Assembly: GCF_011578045.1 (NCBI RefSeq)
Contig: NZ_CP049801.1
Coordinates: 2,666,001-2,730,000 of the forward strand
DNA: 64,000 nucleotides
Origin: Acinetobacter shaoyimingii
GTDB lineage: Bacteria > Pseudomonadota > Gammaproteobacteria > Pseudomonadales > Moraxellaceae
Direction: 5' to 3'
The notes beneath the pieces are model-generated. The model did not search any database. It saw only the letters and a program-made list of their open reading frames with translations, and was not told where the DNA came from. The translations under genes were made by a program, and so were the position numbers. Position 1 is the first letter of the stretch. The number at the start of each line of letters is the position of its first letter. Shown here one piece after another: positions 47,865 to 57,110 of this stretch.

Positions 47865-47996
47865 AATCCATTTGTGAAATGACTTAGATAAATCATGACC
47901 AACCGATGAAAAATGAAATCATGCTATCAGGTTGGTCGTTATGTAGGGTCTATTTCAATGGCGCGAACGTATTGTCGTCATTTACTCAGCCAAAAA

Positions 47997-49001
47997 TTAT
48001 GCTTCATTGATACGACATTTTAAAATTTGCGTTTCTAAAGTGTACCAATCGTGCTCATGTTGGGTAATGACTTCAATTCGATTATCAATGTTTTCATCCC
48101 CTGACTTATAATTAAATTGATCAGGATTGAAGTTAAACGTCATCCAGCCTTGATTGGTATTAAAAATACCTTTAATTCGAACCCAATTCTGAAGTTCGCA
48201 CAACACATCTAGCAGTTCGTAAAAATCAAACTGCCAGCGTTTAGAAAATTTCCAACCAGCAACCGTATACCCCTGTGCAGTTTCGACATAATGATATGGA
48301 AGTTGTTTTACTTCAGGCATTGGCTCTTGCTGATTTAAGCTTTTTTGTACCGTAATCAAGGGCTGAATATTGCGTTTTATTCCATGATAGTCCAGGTCAA
48401 TCTCTTGTAAATCTAAAAGCCCATGTTCGGATTTCAGCCATTTTTGAACATAAGCAATATATTCATTTTTCAGTGTTGATAATGCTAATTCATCTGCGTC
48501 CTGCATTTGATCTGCATGAGAAATGACAGCAATCTGCGCAGCTTTGATTTGGTCTTGATATAAGTTTTGCGCTGTCCATTCATGATCATGTAAACGTGAA
48601 CCATCAATCACCGTAATCAACGCACGCATATTAATCTGACTTTGCCAATGTGGCTCTGTCAGTTGTTCAAGTAACTGAGCGGGATGCCCCAAGCCTGTAG
48701 GTTCGATAAAGAGTCGATCTGGTTGCGTGTCTTGAATGAGTCGAGATAATGCAATTTGCATCGGTAACTGACTGGTGCAGCACAAACACCCGCCTAACAA
48801 TTCTTTGACCTCATAACCTTGTTGTTGAGGCAGCATTTGCTGATCGACACCAATTTGACCAAATTCATTCATCAGCACAGCCCAAGTTTCATGTTCAGGT
48901 TTTTGAGCCAATAGATGTTGTAATAGTGTGGTTTTACCAGCGCCCAAAAAGCCTGAAATAATATGTGTTTTTACAGCTTGCTTCGGTGCAAAAAGTTTCA
49001 A
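47997..49001 (-). CDS. CobW/YjiA-type G3E GTPase (metal chaperone)
   Basis: The Walker A loop is ISGFLGAGKTTLLQHLL (residues 15-31), and the G3E metal motif CxCC is GGCLCC at 72-75. LFIEPTGLGHPAQL carries the ExPTG switch block. The C-terminal domain ends near residue 334. COG0523 proteins of this kind insert or deliver metals such as zinc or cobalt and are often regulated by Zur. I see no Zur box or zinc-enzyme neighbour here, so the metal is inferred. It is convergent with dctA. Confidence 0.85.
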   Translation of the reverse strand: MKLFAPKQAVKTHIISGFLGAGKTTLLQHLLAQKPEHETWAVLMNEFGQIGVDQQMLPQQQGYEVKELLGGCLCCTSQLPMQIALSRLIQDTQPDRLFIEPTGLGHPAQLLEQLTEPHWQSQINMRALITVIDGSRLHDHEWTAQNLYQDQIKAAQIAVISHADQMQDADELALSTLKNEYIAYVQKWLKSEHGLLDLQEIDLDYHGIKRNIQPLITVQKSLNQQEPMPEVKQLPYHYVETAQGYTVAGWKFSKRWQFDFYELLDVLCELQNWVRIKGIFNTNQGWMTFNFNPDQFNYKSGDENIDNRIEVITQHEHDWYTLETQILKCRINEA

Positions 49002-49640
49002 AATAATTCTCTAAATGGAGTTCAATACAAGTCAACACTCAATCAAATCGATGAGGATCATTTACGATGAAGATCATTTACATTGTTTGTTGAGATCAGA
49101 TGCAATGCAAGTACTTTGTATACCTGATTCATGAAAATTTAAAATGAGCAATAAAAATATATCATCCTAGCAACCACGGCATTTTGAATAAGCAAAATAC
49201 GATTCAAAAGGATTATCAAATTCAAAAATGATAACCAGTTCACAATACCTTTGAAATAATTCATCTTTTTTAAGATAAATAAAAAATAATTTCTGATTTA
49301 GCGTCAAACTGAGCAGGTAATGTTCAATCTCAGTAATTTTATAGATTATTTTTTAACCTATATTTCATATTTACATACATTTTATTCGATCAAAAAAAGA
49401 GCTTATTGACAAATTTGGAACATAAAGCGCCCCTTTGTTTTGAAAACGTAAATCAGAATGTTTCGCTTTGTTGGTTCGGTTGCCCTAATCACAAATTGGG
49501 CTTAGCATAATTTTCGTTGCCCCTGATTGCACGTTATCAATGCTACTAACTTCTTCTTCGTGCAATCAGGAATATTAAGCTTAAACATTCATTTCTATTA
49601 TTTTGGAAATGATGTCATTTAAATATATAGGATGCCAACT
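49002..49640. other. Long intergenic region with two inverted repeats, possible small RNA or leader
   Basis: About 640 bases lack an open frame worth calling. Near its right end are GCCCTAATCACAAATTGGGC (49482-49501) and a perfect 12-base inverted repeat, CCTGATTGCACG/CGTGCAATCAGG (49522-49533 and 49559-49570), with a 25-base loop. A TTGACA (49406-49411) lies about 70 bases upstream, but no good -10 follows it at 16-18 bases. No T-run closes the structure. Confidence 0.45.
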
Positions 49641-49907
49641 ATGAAATTAGTAAAGATCTTACTTGCAACAACTTTAGCTGTATCAGCAGTTTCAACATTT
49701 GCAGCTTCTTCTAAAGAAGAGAAAAAAGAGACCAAGAAAACAGTTGTTACGACTCAAGAACAACCAACGACTGCACAAGACAAATCTTTGAGCACTGAAT
49801 CAAATGCAGCTGCAGGTCAGCCTTCATCAGTTCAACCAGCAACTGAAAGTGGTGCAACTGAAGGTTCTTCAACAACATCACCAGTTTCAGAACAACCTGC
49901 TCAATAA
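49641..49907 (+). CDS. Small secreted low-complexity protein
   Basis: An 88-residue protein. The signal peptide MKLVKILLATTLAVSAVSTFA is followed by a lysine/glutamate-rich stretch and then a tail rich in Ser, Thr, Ala, Gln and Pro, without cysteines. It is probably disordered and periplasmic or secreted. I do not recognise a family. The frame opens at 49632, but AGGA at 49629 is well placed for the second ATG at 49641. A terminator follows at 49963-49997. The leader contains the inverted repeats described above. Confidence 0.65.
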   Translation: MKLVKILLATTLAVSAVSTFAASSKEEKKETKKTVVTTQEQPTTAQDKSLSTESNAAAGQPSSVQPATESGATEGSSTTSPVSEQPAQ

Positions 49908-49962
49908 TTAACACGGAATTTCCTCCTCATATATCCGTTGTTGATTATTTAAAAAGCGTGTT

Positions 49963-49997
49963 TAAAAAAAGCTAAGTCTTTGACTTAGCTTTTTTTA
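49963..49997 (+). terminator. Terminator after the low-complexity secreted protein
   Basis: AAAAAAAGCTAAGTC pairs with GACTTAGCTTTTTTT around a short loop and is followed by T residues. Confidence 0.88.
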
Positions 49998-50167
49998 TTG
50001 TTATATTTAATCACTTCACCCATAAACTTTATTGACTTATTTTCGTCCTGATTCATCAAAAATGTTTTGCTTTAAAATTCTTTTCAGTATAAAAATAACG
50101 CTATAAACATGTTTTAAATCACAATTTGAATAAAAAAAGTGACTTAAATAAATAAGAGAGAAATTCA

Positions 50168-50530
50168 ATGAAATTCACACACACAAAATTAAAACCCTTT
50201 TTAATGTGTTGTATTTTGGCTGTGGTATTGCTTGGTTGTGCAAAACCCATTCCAGAAAATAAATTAGATTATGTCGGATCATGGGCAAGTGCCGATAATC
50301 GTGTCAACTTAGTCATTAGTGCCGATGGTCGACTTGAATACAGCAATAATCAACCGCAAAAGAGTTCTACATTGTCAGTACCAATCAAAAGTTTCGAGGG
50401 CAACAATTTTCAAGCTGGTGTAGGTCCTTTCTCAACTGAATTCACTGTTTCTCAACCACCAAAGAAAGATGAACAAGGTAACTGGTTCATGGTGGTCGAT
50501 GACTATTTACTTGCTAAAAGAGCGAAATAA
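50168..50530 (+). CDS. Small lipoprotein, hypothetical
   Basis: A 120-residue protein with a lipoprotein signal peptide (VVLLGC, cysteine near residue 24). The mature part contains YVGSWASADNRVNLVISADGRLEYSNN, a beta-rich pattern recalling small lipocalin-like or DUF-type beta-barrel lipoproteins. I do not recognise a named family. The leader holds a purine-rich ribosome site (AAGAGAG), and a strong terminator lies at 50549-50580. It may attach to the outer membrane because Ala rather than Asp follows the cysteine. Confidence 0.65.
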   Translation: MKFTHTKLKPFLMCCILAVVLLGCAKPIPENKLDYVGSWASADNRVNLVISADGRLEYSNNQPQKSSTLSVPIKSFEGNNFQAGVGPFSTEFTVSQPPKKDEQGNWFMVVDDYLLAKRAK

Positions 50531-50548
50531 AAATTAAAGAAAAAACGA

Positions 50549-50580
50549 AAAAAAGATCTCCTATAGAGATCTTTTTTTCA
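50549..50580 (+). terminator. Bidirectional terminator between the lipoprotein and thioesterase genes
   Basis: AAAAAAAGATCTC pairs with GAGATCTTTTTTT around CTATA. It has A- and T-tracts on both sides, so it can end the convergent thioesterase transcript too. Confidence 0.88.
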
Positions 50581-50598
50581 ACCTATCAATATTTTCAC

Positions 50599-51108
50599 TT
50601 AAGATGATTTTTTATAAATACTGCACGATGGATGATGGCTTTCTTGCAGACGCGCAATTTTACGTTGCTCAGCAGCTTCAAAACGGCAACGTTTCCAATC
50701 ATTATCTAGGTTAAGACGAGGGATTTGTTTAGGTTGCCCATTGTCATCCACTGCCACCATTGTAAAGTAACAGCTGTTGGTATGTCGCACAGTACGTTTT
50801 TGAATATTTTGCGCTTCTACACGAATACCAATTTCCATAGAGGTTCGACCCACATGGTTCACACTTGCCAAGAATGTGACTAATTCACCTACATGAATCG
50901 GCTCTTTAAAATTTACCTTGTCTACAGATAGCGTCACCACATAAGAGCCTGAATAACGGCTCGCACAAGCATATGCAACTTGATCGAGTAATTTTAAAAT
51001 TGTACCGCCATGTACATTTCCTGAAAAATTGGCCATGTCTGGTGTCATTAATACAGACATAGTTAATTCTGATTGATCATCAGCAAGCACTTGATCTAAT
51101 TGGGACAT
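50599..51108 (-). CDS. Acyl-CoA thioesterase (hotdog fold, YciA-like)
   Basis: A 169-residue hotdog-fold hydrolase. It contains MTPDMANFSGNVHGGTILKLLDQVAYACASRYSG, in which the Asn/His-Gly-Gly helix and the Asp form the catalytic face. VTLSVDKVNFKEPIHVGELV and GRTSMEIGIRVEAQN follow. This fits acyl-CoA thioesterases that release free fatty acid from CoA. The chain-length preference cannot be read. It is a single gene, convergent with the lipoprotein gene. Confidence 0.82.
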   Translation of the reverse strand: MSQLDQVLADDQSELTMSVLMTPDMANFSGNVHGGTILKLLDQVAYACASRYSGSYVVTLSVDKVNFKEPIHVGELVTFLASVNHVGRTSMEIGIRVEAQNIQKRTVRHTNSCYFTMVAVDDNGQPKQIPRLNLDNDWKRCRFEAAEQRKIARLQESHHPSCSIYKKSS

Positions 51109-51292
51109 AAATGTATAGACTCGATTTACTCAGGAGATATAACGTACATATTATATCTTTATTTTGATTAGAAGATGTTTAATTTCACACCTTAATTTAA
51201 CAAAAATGCATGATTTTTATAATAAACATTGGATCTTAAACAGGTCTTGTTCTTTACAAGAATTTTGCATTTTGCTCTATCATAAACAGTTT

Positions 51293-51466
51293 TTATTCCT
51301 TAGCTCTTAACATTTCAGCTGGGACATTATCATAGCTCAAATGTTGACTTTCTAATGCGTGTAGCTGAATTTGATAAGAACGGTCACCATGAATTTCTAC
51401 GATTTCAAACACCATTTCAGGATGTGTTGCGAGTCGAACTAATTGACCCACCTCAAAAGCTTTCAT
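51293..51466 (-). CDS. Small hypothetical protein, SH3-like pattern
   Basis: A 57-residue protein beginning MKAFEVGQLVRL. It has a beta-rich pattern (VRLATHPEMVFEIVEIHGDRSYQIQLHAL) like small SH3-fold proteins such as the YodC group, but I cannot assign a family. The frame opens at a TTG at 51487. ATG 51466 is preferred although its ribosome site (AAGGG) is rather distant. No partner gene lies nearby. Confidence 0.5.
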   Translation of the reverse strand: MKAFEVGQLVRLATHPEMVFEIVEIHGDRSYQIQLHALESQHLSYDNVPAEMLRAKE

Positions 51467-51662
51467 TTTAAAATTACCCTTGTTCAATCTTAAATTTATT
51501 TTAAGGATATGTGACTCAAATAGAGTCTATTACATATTTAAAATTAACCAAATGATAAATATAAATCAATGAAACAATTATATTTTAATTATATGTAATG
51601 ATATTTTTTTAATCTGATCAATTTAAAATTTTAAACATTTACTATAAAAAACATCCATCTAT

Positions 51663-51700
51663 CTACAGATCAATTCATGCTCTTTAGAACTGATCTGTAG
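51663..51700 (-). terminator. Inverted repeat downstream of the second patatin gene
   Basis: A perfect 10-base inverted repeat, CTACAGATCA/TGATCTGTAG, with an 18-base loop. It sits just past the patatin stop codon. On the minus strand a T-run follows only about 10 bases later, so termination is likely but not certain. Confidence 0.55.
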
Positions 51701-51713
51701 ACTATTTCGATGA

Positions 51714-52709
51714 TTATTTTTTTTCTTTTGCCACTAAATAGCGATTTGCTTCACTCTTGCCTTCTTGAGCAGTCGCAAGCAAATTTTTAATTTTGGGGAT
51801 ATAACTTAAGGTCTCATCACGCCCCGCTTGCATAGTATTCTCACGTCCCTTTACATCAAAAATGTGTGCTTTTTCGCGTAAATCTGGACGAATAACAATA
51901 TCAGCATTTTTAAGTTCTTCTGCCGCTAATTTCGACTGCATAATATTGATATTTTGGTTAAACATGCCCCAAACATTTTTCGTTTCTGTATGAATAGGTT
52001 GCGCCAAAATATCCACAGCAATCACAATATCTGCACCCAGCTCACGTGCGATATTGACTGGAACTGGACTCACAAGACCACCGTCAACATACTCAGTCCC
52101 TGCTATTTTTGTCGGAACAAACATACTTGGAATAGACACCGAAGCTCGCACCGCTTGTCCTGTATTTCCATGATTAAAAACGACTTTATTACCATGTTTT
52201 AATTCTGTCGCAACAACATACATAGGGATAGGCAATTGTTCTAAAGCTGTATTTCCAACATGTTTGTTGACATAATTTTCAACTTTCTTGCCATCCAAGA
52301 AACCTTTAATTCCAATATTGATATCACGGACATCGCTCACATTCATTTTTAGAGCAATTTCACGCAGTTGTTGGGCTGACTTGCCACTGGCATAAATTGA
52401 ACCAACGATACTGCCTGCACTGGTACCCACAATAAAATCAGGCTTAATCCCATTTTCTTCAAGTATTTCGATCGCACCAATATGGGCATAGCCACGTGCA
52501 CCGCCACTGCCTAATACCAAAGCAACAACAGGTTTATGATTGTTATTTTTAGATTTATAAATCCCATAATTCATCTGCGAACTTGCATGAGTCGTGACAG
52601 CTTTTGCCACACTAACTTTAGGTTGCTCAGGCGTATGTTGGCAAGCCACGAGAGCGACACTGCTTGCAACAATCAGGGATTTGATCATTTTCATCTTATT
52701 CAATAACAC
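51714..52709 (-). CDS. Patatin-like phospholipase, lipoprotein (second copy)
   Basis: The protein has the same plan as the gene at 1200-2129: a lipobox leader (VALVAC), the oxyanion loop LGSGGARGYAHIG, the elbow GTSAGS and EYVDGGLVSPVPV. The catalytic serine and aspartate are present. At 331 residues it has a slightly longer N-terminal linker after the lipobox. The frame begins at a GTG at 52709. ATGs at 52694 and 52688 are also possible and no ribosome site decides between them. The substrate is unknown, and the protein is probably membrane-anchored. Confidence 0.85.
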   Translation of the reverse strand: MLLNKMKMIKSLIVASSVALVACQHTPEQPKVSVAKAVTTHASSQMNYGIYKSKNNNHKPVVALVLGSGGARGYAHIGAIEILEENGIKPDFIVGTSAGSIVGSIYASGKSAQQLREIALKMNVSDVRDINIGIKGFLDGKKVENYVNKHVGNTALEQLPIPMYVVATELKHGNKVVFNHGNTGQAVRASVSIPSMFVPTKIAGTEYVDGGLVSPVPVNIARELGADIVIAVDILAQPIHTETKNVWGMFNQNINIMQSKLAAEELKNADIVIRPDLREKAHIFDVKGRENTMQAGRDETLSYIPKIKNLLATAQEGKSEANRYLVAKEKK

Positions 52710-52920
52710 AATTCAAACCTGTCTATGAAAGCACAAAATGTCCATTAACGCTGTAGAATAAATTTACAGAGACACACATGCTTGAGTAATAGCTTAATTT
52801 ATTTCATAAATTTGACCATAAATTAATTTATATTATTTAACTTTTTTCTAATGAAATCAAATATATTTCATACTAAAAAACGTGCTGATTATTTTTAAAG
52901 AATCATTATAAATAGCAAAT

Positions 52921-52969
52921 AAAACACAGACCTAAAAGAGTGAATTATCAACAAGATTAGGTCTGTGCT
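52921..52969 (-). terminator. Terminator of gltS
   Basis: Read on the minus strand, CACAGACCTAA pairs with TTAGGTCTGTG (11 bases) around a 21-base loop, and TTTTA follows. It lies just after the gltS stop codon. Confidence 0.75.
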
Positions 52970-53004
52970 TTATAAAATTCAAATAGAATTGTAACCAACT
53001 ACGC

Positions 53005-54249
53005 TTAGCTAAAGAATTTCAAGATGACTTGAATCACGGTTGCATTGATTAAATCGACAAAGAATGCACCACATAAAGGAACGATTAAGAATGCTTTGTG
53101 CGATGGTCCATACATATTGGTAATTGCCTGCATATTGGCCACCGCTGTAGGCGTTGCACCCATACCAAATCCACAGTGCCCTGCTGCCAGAACTGCGGCA
53201 TCATAGTTTTTACCCATAACACGGAATGTCACAAAGGCAGCATACAACGCCATCGTGATCGTTTGCGCACCAAGGATAATCACCAATGGCCCTGCCAAAT
53301 CTGCCAACTGCCATAATTTAAGTGATAACAATGCCATTGCTAGGTAAAGTGATAATGAGGCATTTCCAAAGACATCAATTGCTCGGTCAAAAATATTAAA
53401 TTTAAATACGCCTTCTAAAATATTTCTTAAAATCACACCACCAGCTAAAGCCCAAACGAATGTAGGTAATTCAAAAAATGTACCTTTACTATATCCAGTC
53501 ATAAAATCAGCAAATGCAAGACATGCTGCAAAAAGACCTAATGTGGTAATGGCATTATCGGCAGTGATCAGACGAACCTGATTCGGATATTCAAAAGCAA
53601 CAAACTCAGAGGAATTTGCATCCGAATTAACCACACTATCTCGTTGGTTAATTTGTTCTTTTGTATTTGGCGTTGCGAGCTTATAACGATTGATGAGTAA
53701 TTTCGCTAAAGGTCCACCAATAATACCACCAATGATCAGACCAAAGGTCGCACTGGCCATACCCAGCGCTAAAGCGCCTTGGATTCCATGCTGTTGTTCT
53801 AGAATCTCACCCCATGCCCCAGCTGTTCCATGACCACCTGTTAAAGTAATCGAACCTGCAATCAGACCAATTAATGGATCAATACCTAGCATTGTCGCAA
53901 GACTTATGCCGACCACGTCTTGCACAACAATAAATGAAGCCACAGCAATAAGGAAAATAACTAAACCAATACCGCCTTCTTTTAACTTAGCAAAATTGGC
54001 ACTTAAACCAATGGATGCGAAGAAAATCAGCATAAAACTTGTTTGCAATTCGGCACTTGTCGTGATGCTATAGCCCCAAACATTATGCACAATCAATGAA
54101 AGAACAGCGGCAACCAAACCACCAGCTACAGGTTCAGGAATATTATAGCGTTTTAAAAAATCAATTTTATTAACTAAAACTCGTCCTAGAAGTAAAACAA
54201 TTACTGCCGCAATAAGCGTGTAATACGCATTAAAAGTAAATTCCGTCAT
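53005..54249 (-). CDS. gltS: Sodium/glutamate symporter GltS
   Basis: A GltS-family (ESS) sodium-coupled glutamate importer with about 10-12 helices in two repeats. Family loops are GSITLTGGHGTAGAWG and, in the second half, AGHCGFGMGATPTAVANM (the GGxG-type re-entrant loops). The length of about 415 is close to E. coli (401). The frame opens at 54294, but AAGG is correctly spaced before ATG 54249 (MTEFTFNAYYT). It stands alone between the patatin and porin genes. Confidence 0.92.
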   Translation of the reverse strand: MTEFTFNAYYTLIAAVIVLLLGRVLVNKIDFLKRYNIPEPVAGGLVAAVLSLIVHNVWGYSITTSAELQTSFMLIFFASIGLSANFAKLKEGGIGLVIFLIAVASFIVVQDVVGISLATMLGIDPLIGLIAGSITLTGGHGTAGAWGEILEQQHGIQGALALGMASATFGLIIGGIIGGPLAKLLINRYKLATPNTKEQINQRDSVVNSDANSSEFVAFEYPNQVRLITADNAITTLGLFAACLAFADFMTGYSKGTFFELPTFVWALAGGVILRNILEGVFKFNIFDRAIDVFGNASLSLYLAMALLSLKLWQLADLAGPLVIILGAQTITMALYAAFVTFRVMGKNYDAAVLAAGHCGFGMGATPTAVANMQAITNMYGPSHKAFLIVPLCGAFFVDLINATVIQVILKFFS

Positions 54250-54595
54250 ATGTAAAACCTTAAATATATAATTCAGCTTTTTTGTTTTAAACAACGATAT
54301 ATAAATAAAATGAATCTTAAAAATTAATTTTTAAAATCCCAGATCAATGTCTTAAAAATCAGTAAAAAAATCAATAAATTTATAGTAATAGGTGCAAATA
54401 TCATTCTCAATCTTATTAATAAAAACCATACATGCAGATACATAAATTAAATTTAAATACTGTCTAATTATTTTGACAAATCTCAATAACTGATATCTTG
54501 AGCATAATATACAATTCTATTATTTTTTAAATCTATTATCCTTTGATCTATATTTCTTAATTAAATAGTAAATTCAGTTTTTTAAACGCCCAAAT
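54250..54595. other. AT-rich spacer upstream of gltS
   Basis: About 350 very AT-rich bases that carry the gltS leader and promoter on the minus strand. I find no supported open frame, repeat or RNA structure here. Confidence 0.5.
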
Positions 54596-54626
54596 AAAAA
54601 CCCGAAGCCTATGCTTCGGGTTTTTA
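54596..54626 (-). terminator. Terminator of the DcaP-like porin gene
   Basis: AAAAACCCGAAGC pairs with GCTTCGGGTTTTT around a 4-base loop, with T residues on the minus-strand side as well. It lies 20 bases after the porin stop codon. Confidence 0.9.
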
Positions 54627-54645
54627 TAATTTAAACATTCAATGC

Positions 54646-55890
54646 TTAGAAATCGTATTTCGCCATTAAACCAAAACGACTATCGCGACCGATTTGATCA
54701 TCTGCTGTTTCACGCTCACCGTAGACATACTCTGCACCAAAGGTAATTGGTTTCACAGGGTTATACATAATGTTTAACCAACCTTGTTGCAAATTGTCAT
54801 TTAGCGCTCCAGCAGCATCACCAAAGAAAACCGCCCCATAACCTAAGGTACTGCGTAATTTTGGATTGATCTTATAAGTTGCACCAACGGTAAATGCATC
54901 TAAATCATTAAGGTCTATATCATTACCATCTTGTATCCAACGACCTTGATTTGTATTACCACCAGTATAAAGGAGGAACTTATCATCACCACTAATATGC
55001 GAATAATCTGCATTTAGAATAAGTTGTTCAATTGGTTTAAAGTTAAGACCTAAACCTACCCCCCAACCAAATTCTTTCGCATCATTCACATTACGTGCGC
55101 GTACTTCTTGTACTAGAGCACGACCAGTCACTACACCTGCACCATCAGCAAAGTTATGCGCAATTTTACCTGTCAATGCTGGTAAACGATTTGAGTCATT
55201 GCCTTTTTCTAAACCGACAAAGTAGCGTGTATTGGCATTGATTTTATCGGTAAAACGAACTTGAGGCGTACGATAAGTTCCAATACCCAGTGGTGAACCA
55301 AAATCAAGCATTTCTGGTTGAGTTTCAGTGGATACAAATGATGAGGTGGTTTGACCAAATAACCAGTTGTTATAAGTCACATAAGCGTGACGAATACGCA
55401 CTGCATTTTTATCATCTGGAGTGTCTGCAAAATCGACTTCAACTTTACCGCCAACATCTGCGCCTTCAACTGGCGCTTTAAAATCTAAACCAATACGCGT
55501 TGTTTTTGCTGTGGCATAAAGTTTATCATCATTGGATTGATTCGCTTGTAAGTCAACTTCATGAATGTGGTTGAATGTTTTTGCACCACCTTTGAATTGA
55601 TAACCAGCATCTGCACGAACAAAACCATAGATATCGACATTCGCCCCTGCTTTAGATTTCACAGCAACTGGTGCTTTTGCAGGTTGTGATGCAACTTCAG
55701 CAAGTTGTACCTGCTGTTTTTGTTGAACTTGTTGTTGCTCTTTAATGAGGGATTTTAATGCTTCTACTTCTTGACGAAGTTGTTGAATTTCTTCTTTCTC
55801 AGTTGCAGCATTTGCTGAGCTCATAAGAACTGCAGTAACTGCCACAGCTAAACCCTGTTTTAAAAATTGACCACGTGTAAGCCGACCCAT
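54646..55890 (-). CDS. DcaP-like outer membrane porin
   Basis: DcaP was described in Acinetobacter for dicarboxylic acid growth and forms trimeric porins. This protein has a signal peptide ending SSANA and an N-terminal coiled coil (EEIQQLRQEVEALKSLIKEQ, residues about 35-60). A 16-strand-type barrel starts near VDIYGFVRADAGYQF and ends in the aromatic residue AKYDF. The 414-residue length and coiled coil match DcaP. The frame opens at 55902, but GGAG before ATG 55890 fixes the start. The 400-base leader to the divergent nitroreductase gene contains its promoter. Confidence 0.85.
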   Translation of the reverse strand: MGRLTRGQFLKQGLAVAVTAVLMSSANAATEKEEIQQLRQEVEALKSLIKEQQQVQQKQQVQLAEVASQPAKAPVAVKSKAGANVDIYGFVRADAGYQFKGGAKTFNHIHEVDLQANQSNDDKLYATAKTTRIGLDFKAPVEGADVGGKVEVDFADTPDDKNAVRIRHAYVTYNNWLFGQTTSSFVSTETQPEMLDFGSPLGIGTYRTPQVRFTDKINANTRYFVGLEKGNDSNRLPALTGKIAHNFADGAGVVTGRALVQEVRARNVNDAKEFGWGVGLGLNFKPIEQLILNADYSHISGDDKFLLYTGGNTNQGRWIQDGNDIDLNDLDAFTVGATYKINPKLRSTLGYGAVFFGDAAGALNDNLQQGWLNIMYNPVKPITFGAEYVYGERETADDQIGRDSRFGLMAKYDF

Positions 55891-56289
55891 AAAAAACTCC
55901 AATTCTTTTTAAAATTTGCATCCGCGCATTTAAGGTGATTAATCTTTCCGCAGATTATACCAACCATCATTCTGTTTCTTATGAGGCCTATTCAACCCTT
56001 TAAAAACAATGCACATATATGCACGTAAAAATACTGACCAACTAAATCAAAAACTTATAAGTAACATTTTGTGTAAAACACAACCACTAATGTAACAATT
56101 TTTGAGCTATACGCAACTGCTTTCTCGTCAATCCTGACGATTTATCCAGCATTTTTTCTGCTTATGATTTCAAAAAATTATATATATCTTAGGGTTATAT
56201 TTTTATCTTGAACACTATCTAGCCTTCATATAAGACTATGGTATATAACCACATATAGGGAATTCATTCTTTTAATATGGAGCTTCTAT
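55891..56289. other. Divergent spacer between the porin and nitroreductase genes
   Basis: About 400 AT-rich bases with promoters for both neighbours. I see no clear operator palindrome, no repeat array and no small gene with a ribosome site. Confidence 0.5.
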
Positions 56290-56994
56290 ATGTCTTTAGA
56301 TCAAGTTCAATGTATTGATCAAATCATCCAATCCCGTCAATCCATACGTGCATACCTTAAGACACCCATCGATCGTCAAATAATAGAAGACATTTTAAAT
56401 GTGGCTGCACGTGCGCCTTCTGGAACAAATACACAACCATGGAAAGTGTATGTGGTGACTGGGTGCAAACGCTCAGAACTAATAGATCGTGTATGTCAGA
56501 CACAGACTGAGATTTTTAAAAAGCCCGAATTGGCACAACAATATCAAGAAACATTTGTCTATTATCCTGAGAAATGGGTTTCACCTTTTATTGAACGACG
56601 ACGTGAAAATGGCTGGGGCCTGTATGGGCTTTTAGGCATTGAAAAAGGTGATAAAGACAAAATGGCAGCACAACATTTAAGAAATTATCAATTGTTTGAT
56701 GCACCAGTGGGACTTTTTATTACCGTCGATAAAGTCATGGGCATTGGCTCAAAAATGGACATTTCCATGTTTATGCAAAACATTATGCTGGCTGCAAAAG
56801 CACGTGGATTGGATACTTGTCCGCAAGCCGCTTGGAATCATTTTCATCGTATTGTTTTAGAGGTTTTAGATGCTTCTGATCAAGAAGAGTTGGTTTGTGC
56901 AATTGCCCTAGGTTATGCAGATCCTGATGCGATTGTGAATCAATTTGTGACGCCTCGTGAGCCTGCAGAAAATTTTGCTTTTTTTCTTGATTAA
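56290..56994 (+). CDS. Nitroreductase family protein
   Basis: An FMN-dependent oxidoreductase of 234 residues. IIQSRQSIRAYLKTPIDRQ and AARAPSGTNTQPWKVYVVTG form the FMN phosphate and ribityl site. The later DTCPQAAWNHFHRIVLEVL and LVCAIALGYADPDA are the typical C-terminal blocks. Such enzymes reduce nitroaromatics, quinones or enones with NAD(P)H. The close sequence type suggests the NfnB/PnbA group, but the substrate is unknown. A GGAG ribosome site precedes the ATG. A terminator follows. Confidence 0.85.
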   Translation: MSLDQVQCIDQIIQSRQSIRAYLKTPIDRQIIEDILNVAARAPSGTNTQPWKVYVVTGCKRSELIDRVCQTQTEIFKKPELAQQYQETFVYYPEKWVSPFIERRRENGWGLYGLLGIEKGDKDKMAAQHLRNYQLFDAPVGLFITVDKVMGIGSKMDISMFMQNIMLAAKARGLDTCPQAAWNHFHRIVLEVLDASDQEELVCAIALGYADPDAIVNQFVTPREPAENFAFFLD

Positions 56995-57027
56995 ATTTAC
57001 TAGTACATCCCAGTGATTGATCTTCAT

Positions 57028-57054
57028 AAAAAAAGAGCCTGATTCGGCTCTTTT
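57028..57054 (+). terminator. Bidirectional terminator between the nitroreductase and Bcr/CflA genes
   Basis: AAAAGAGCC pairs with GGCTCTTTT around TGATTC, with flanking A- and T-runs. The two neighbouring genes are convergent. Confidence 0.85.
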
Positions 57055-57110
57055 AAAACGTGCTTAGCTTTAAATTGTATCTAGATAGAAATTGTATCTA
57101 ACCTGCACAC

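Noticed and set aside
47897..47938. GACCAACC/GGTTGGTC inverted repeat after dctA as a terminator
   Set aside because: The loop is 26 bases and no T-run follows, so it is not called, although it may still be a weak structure.
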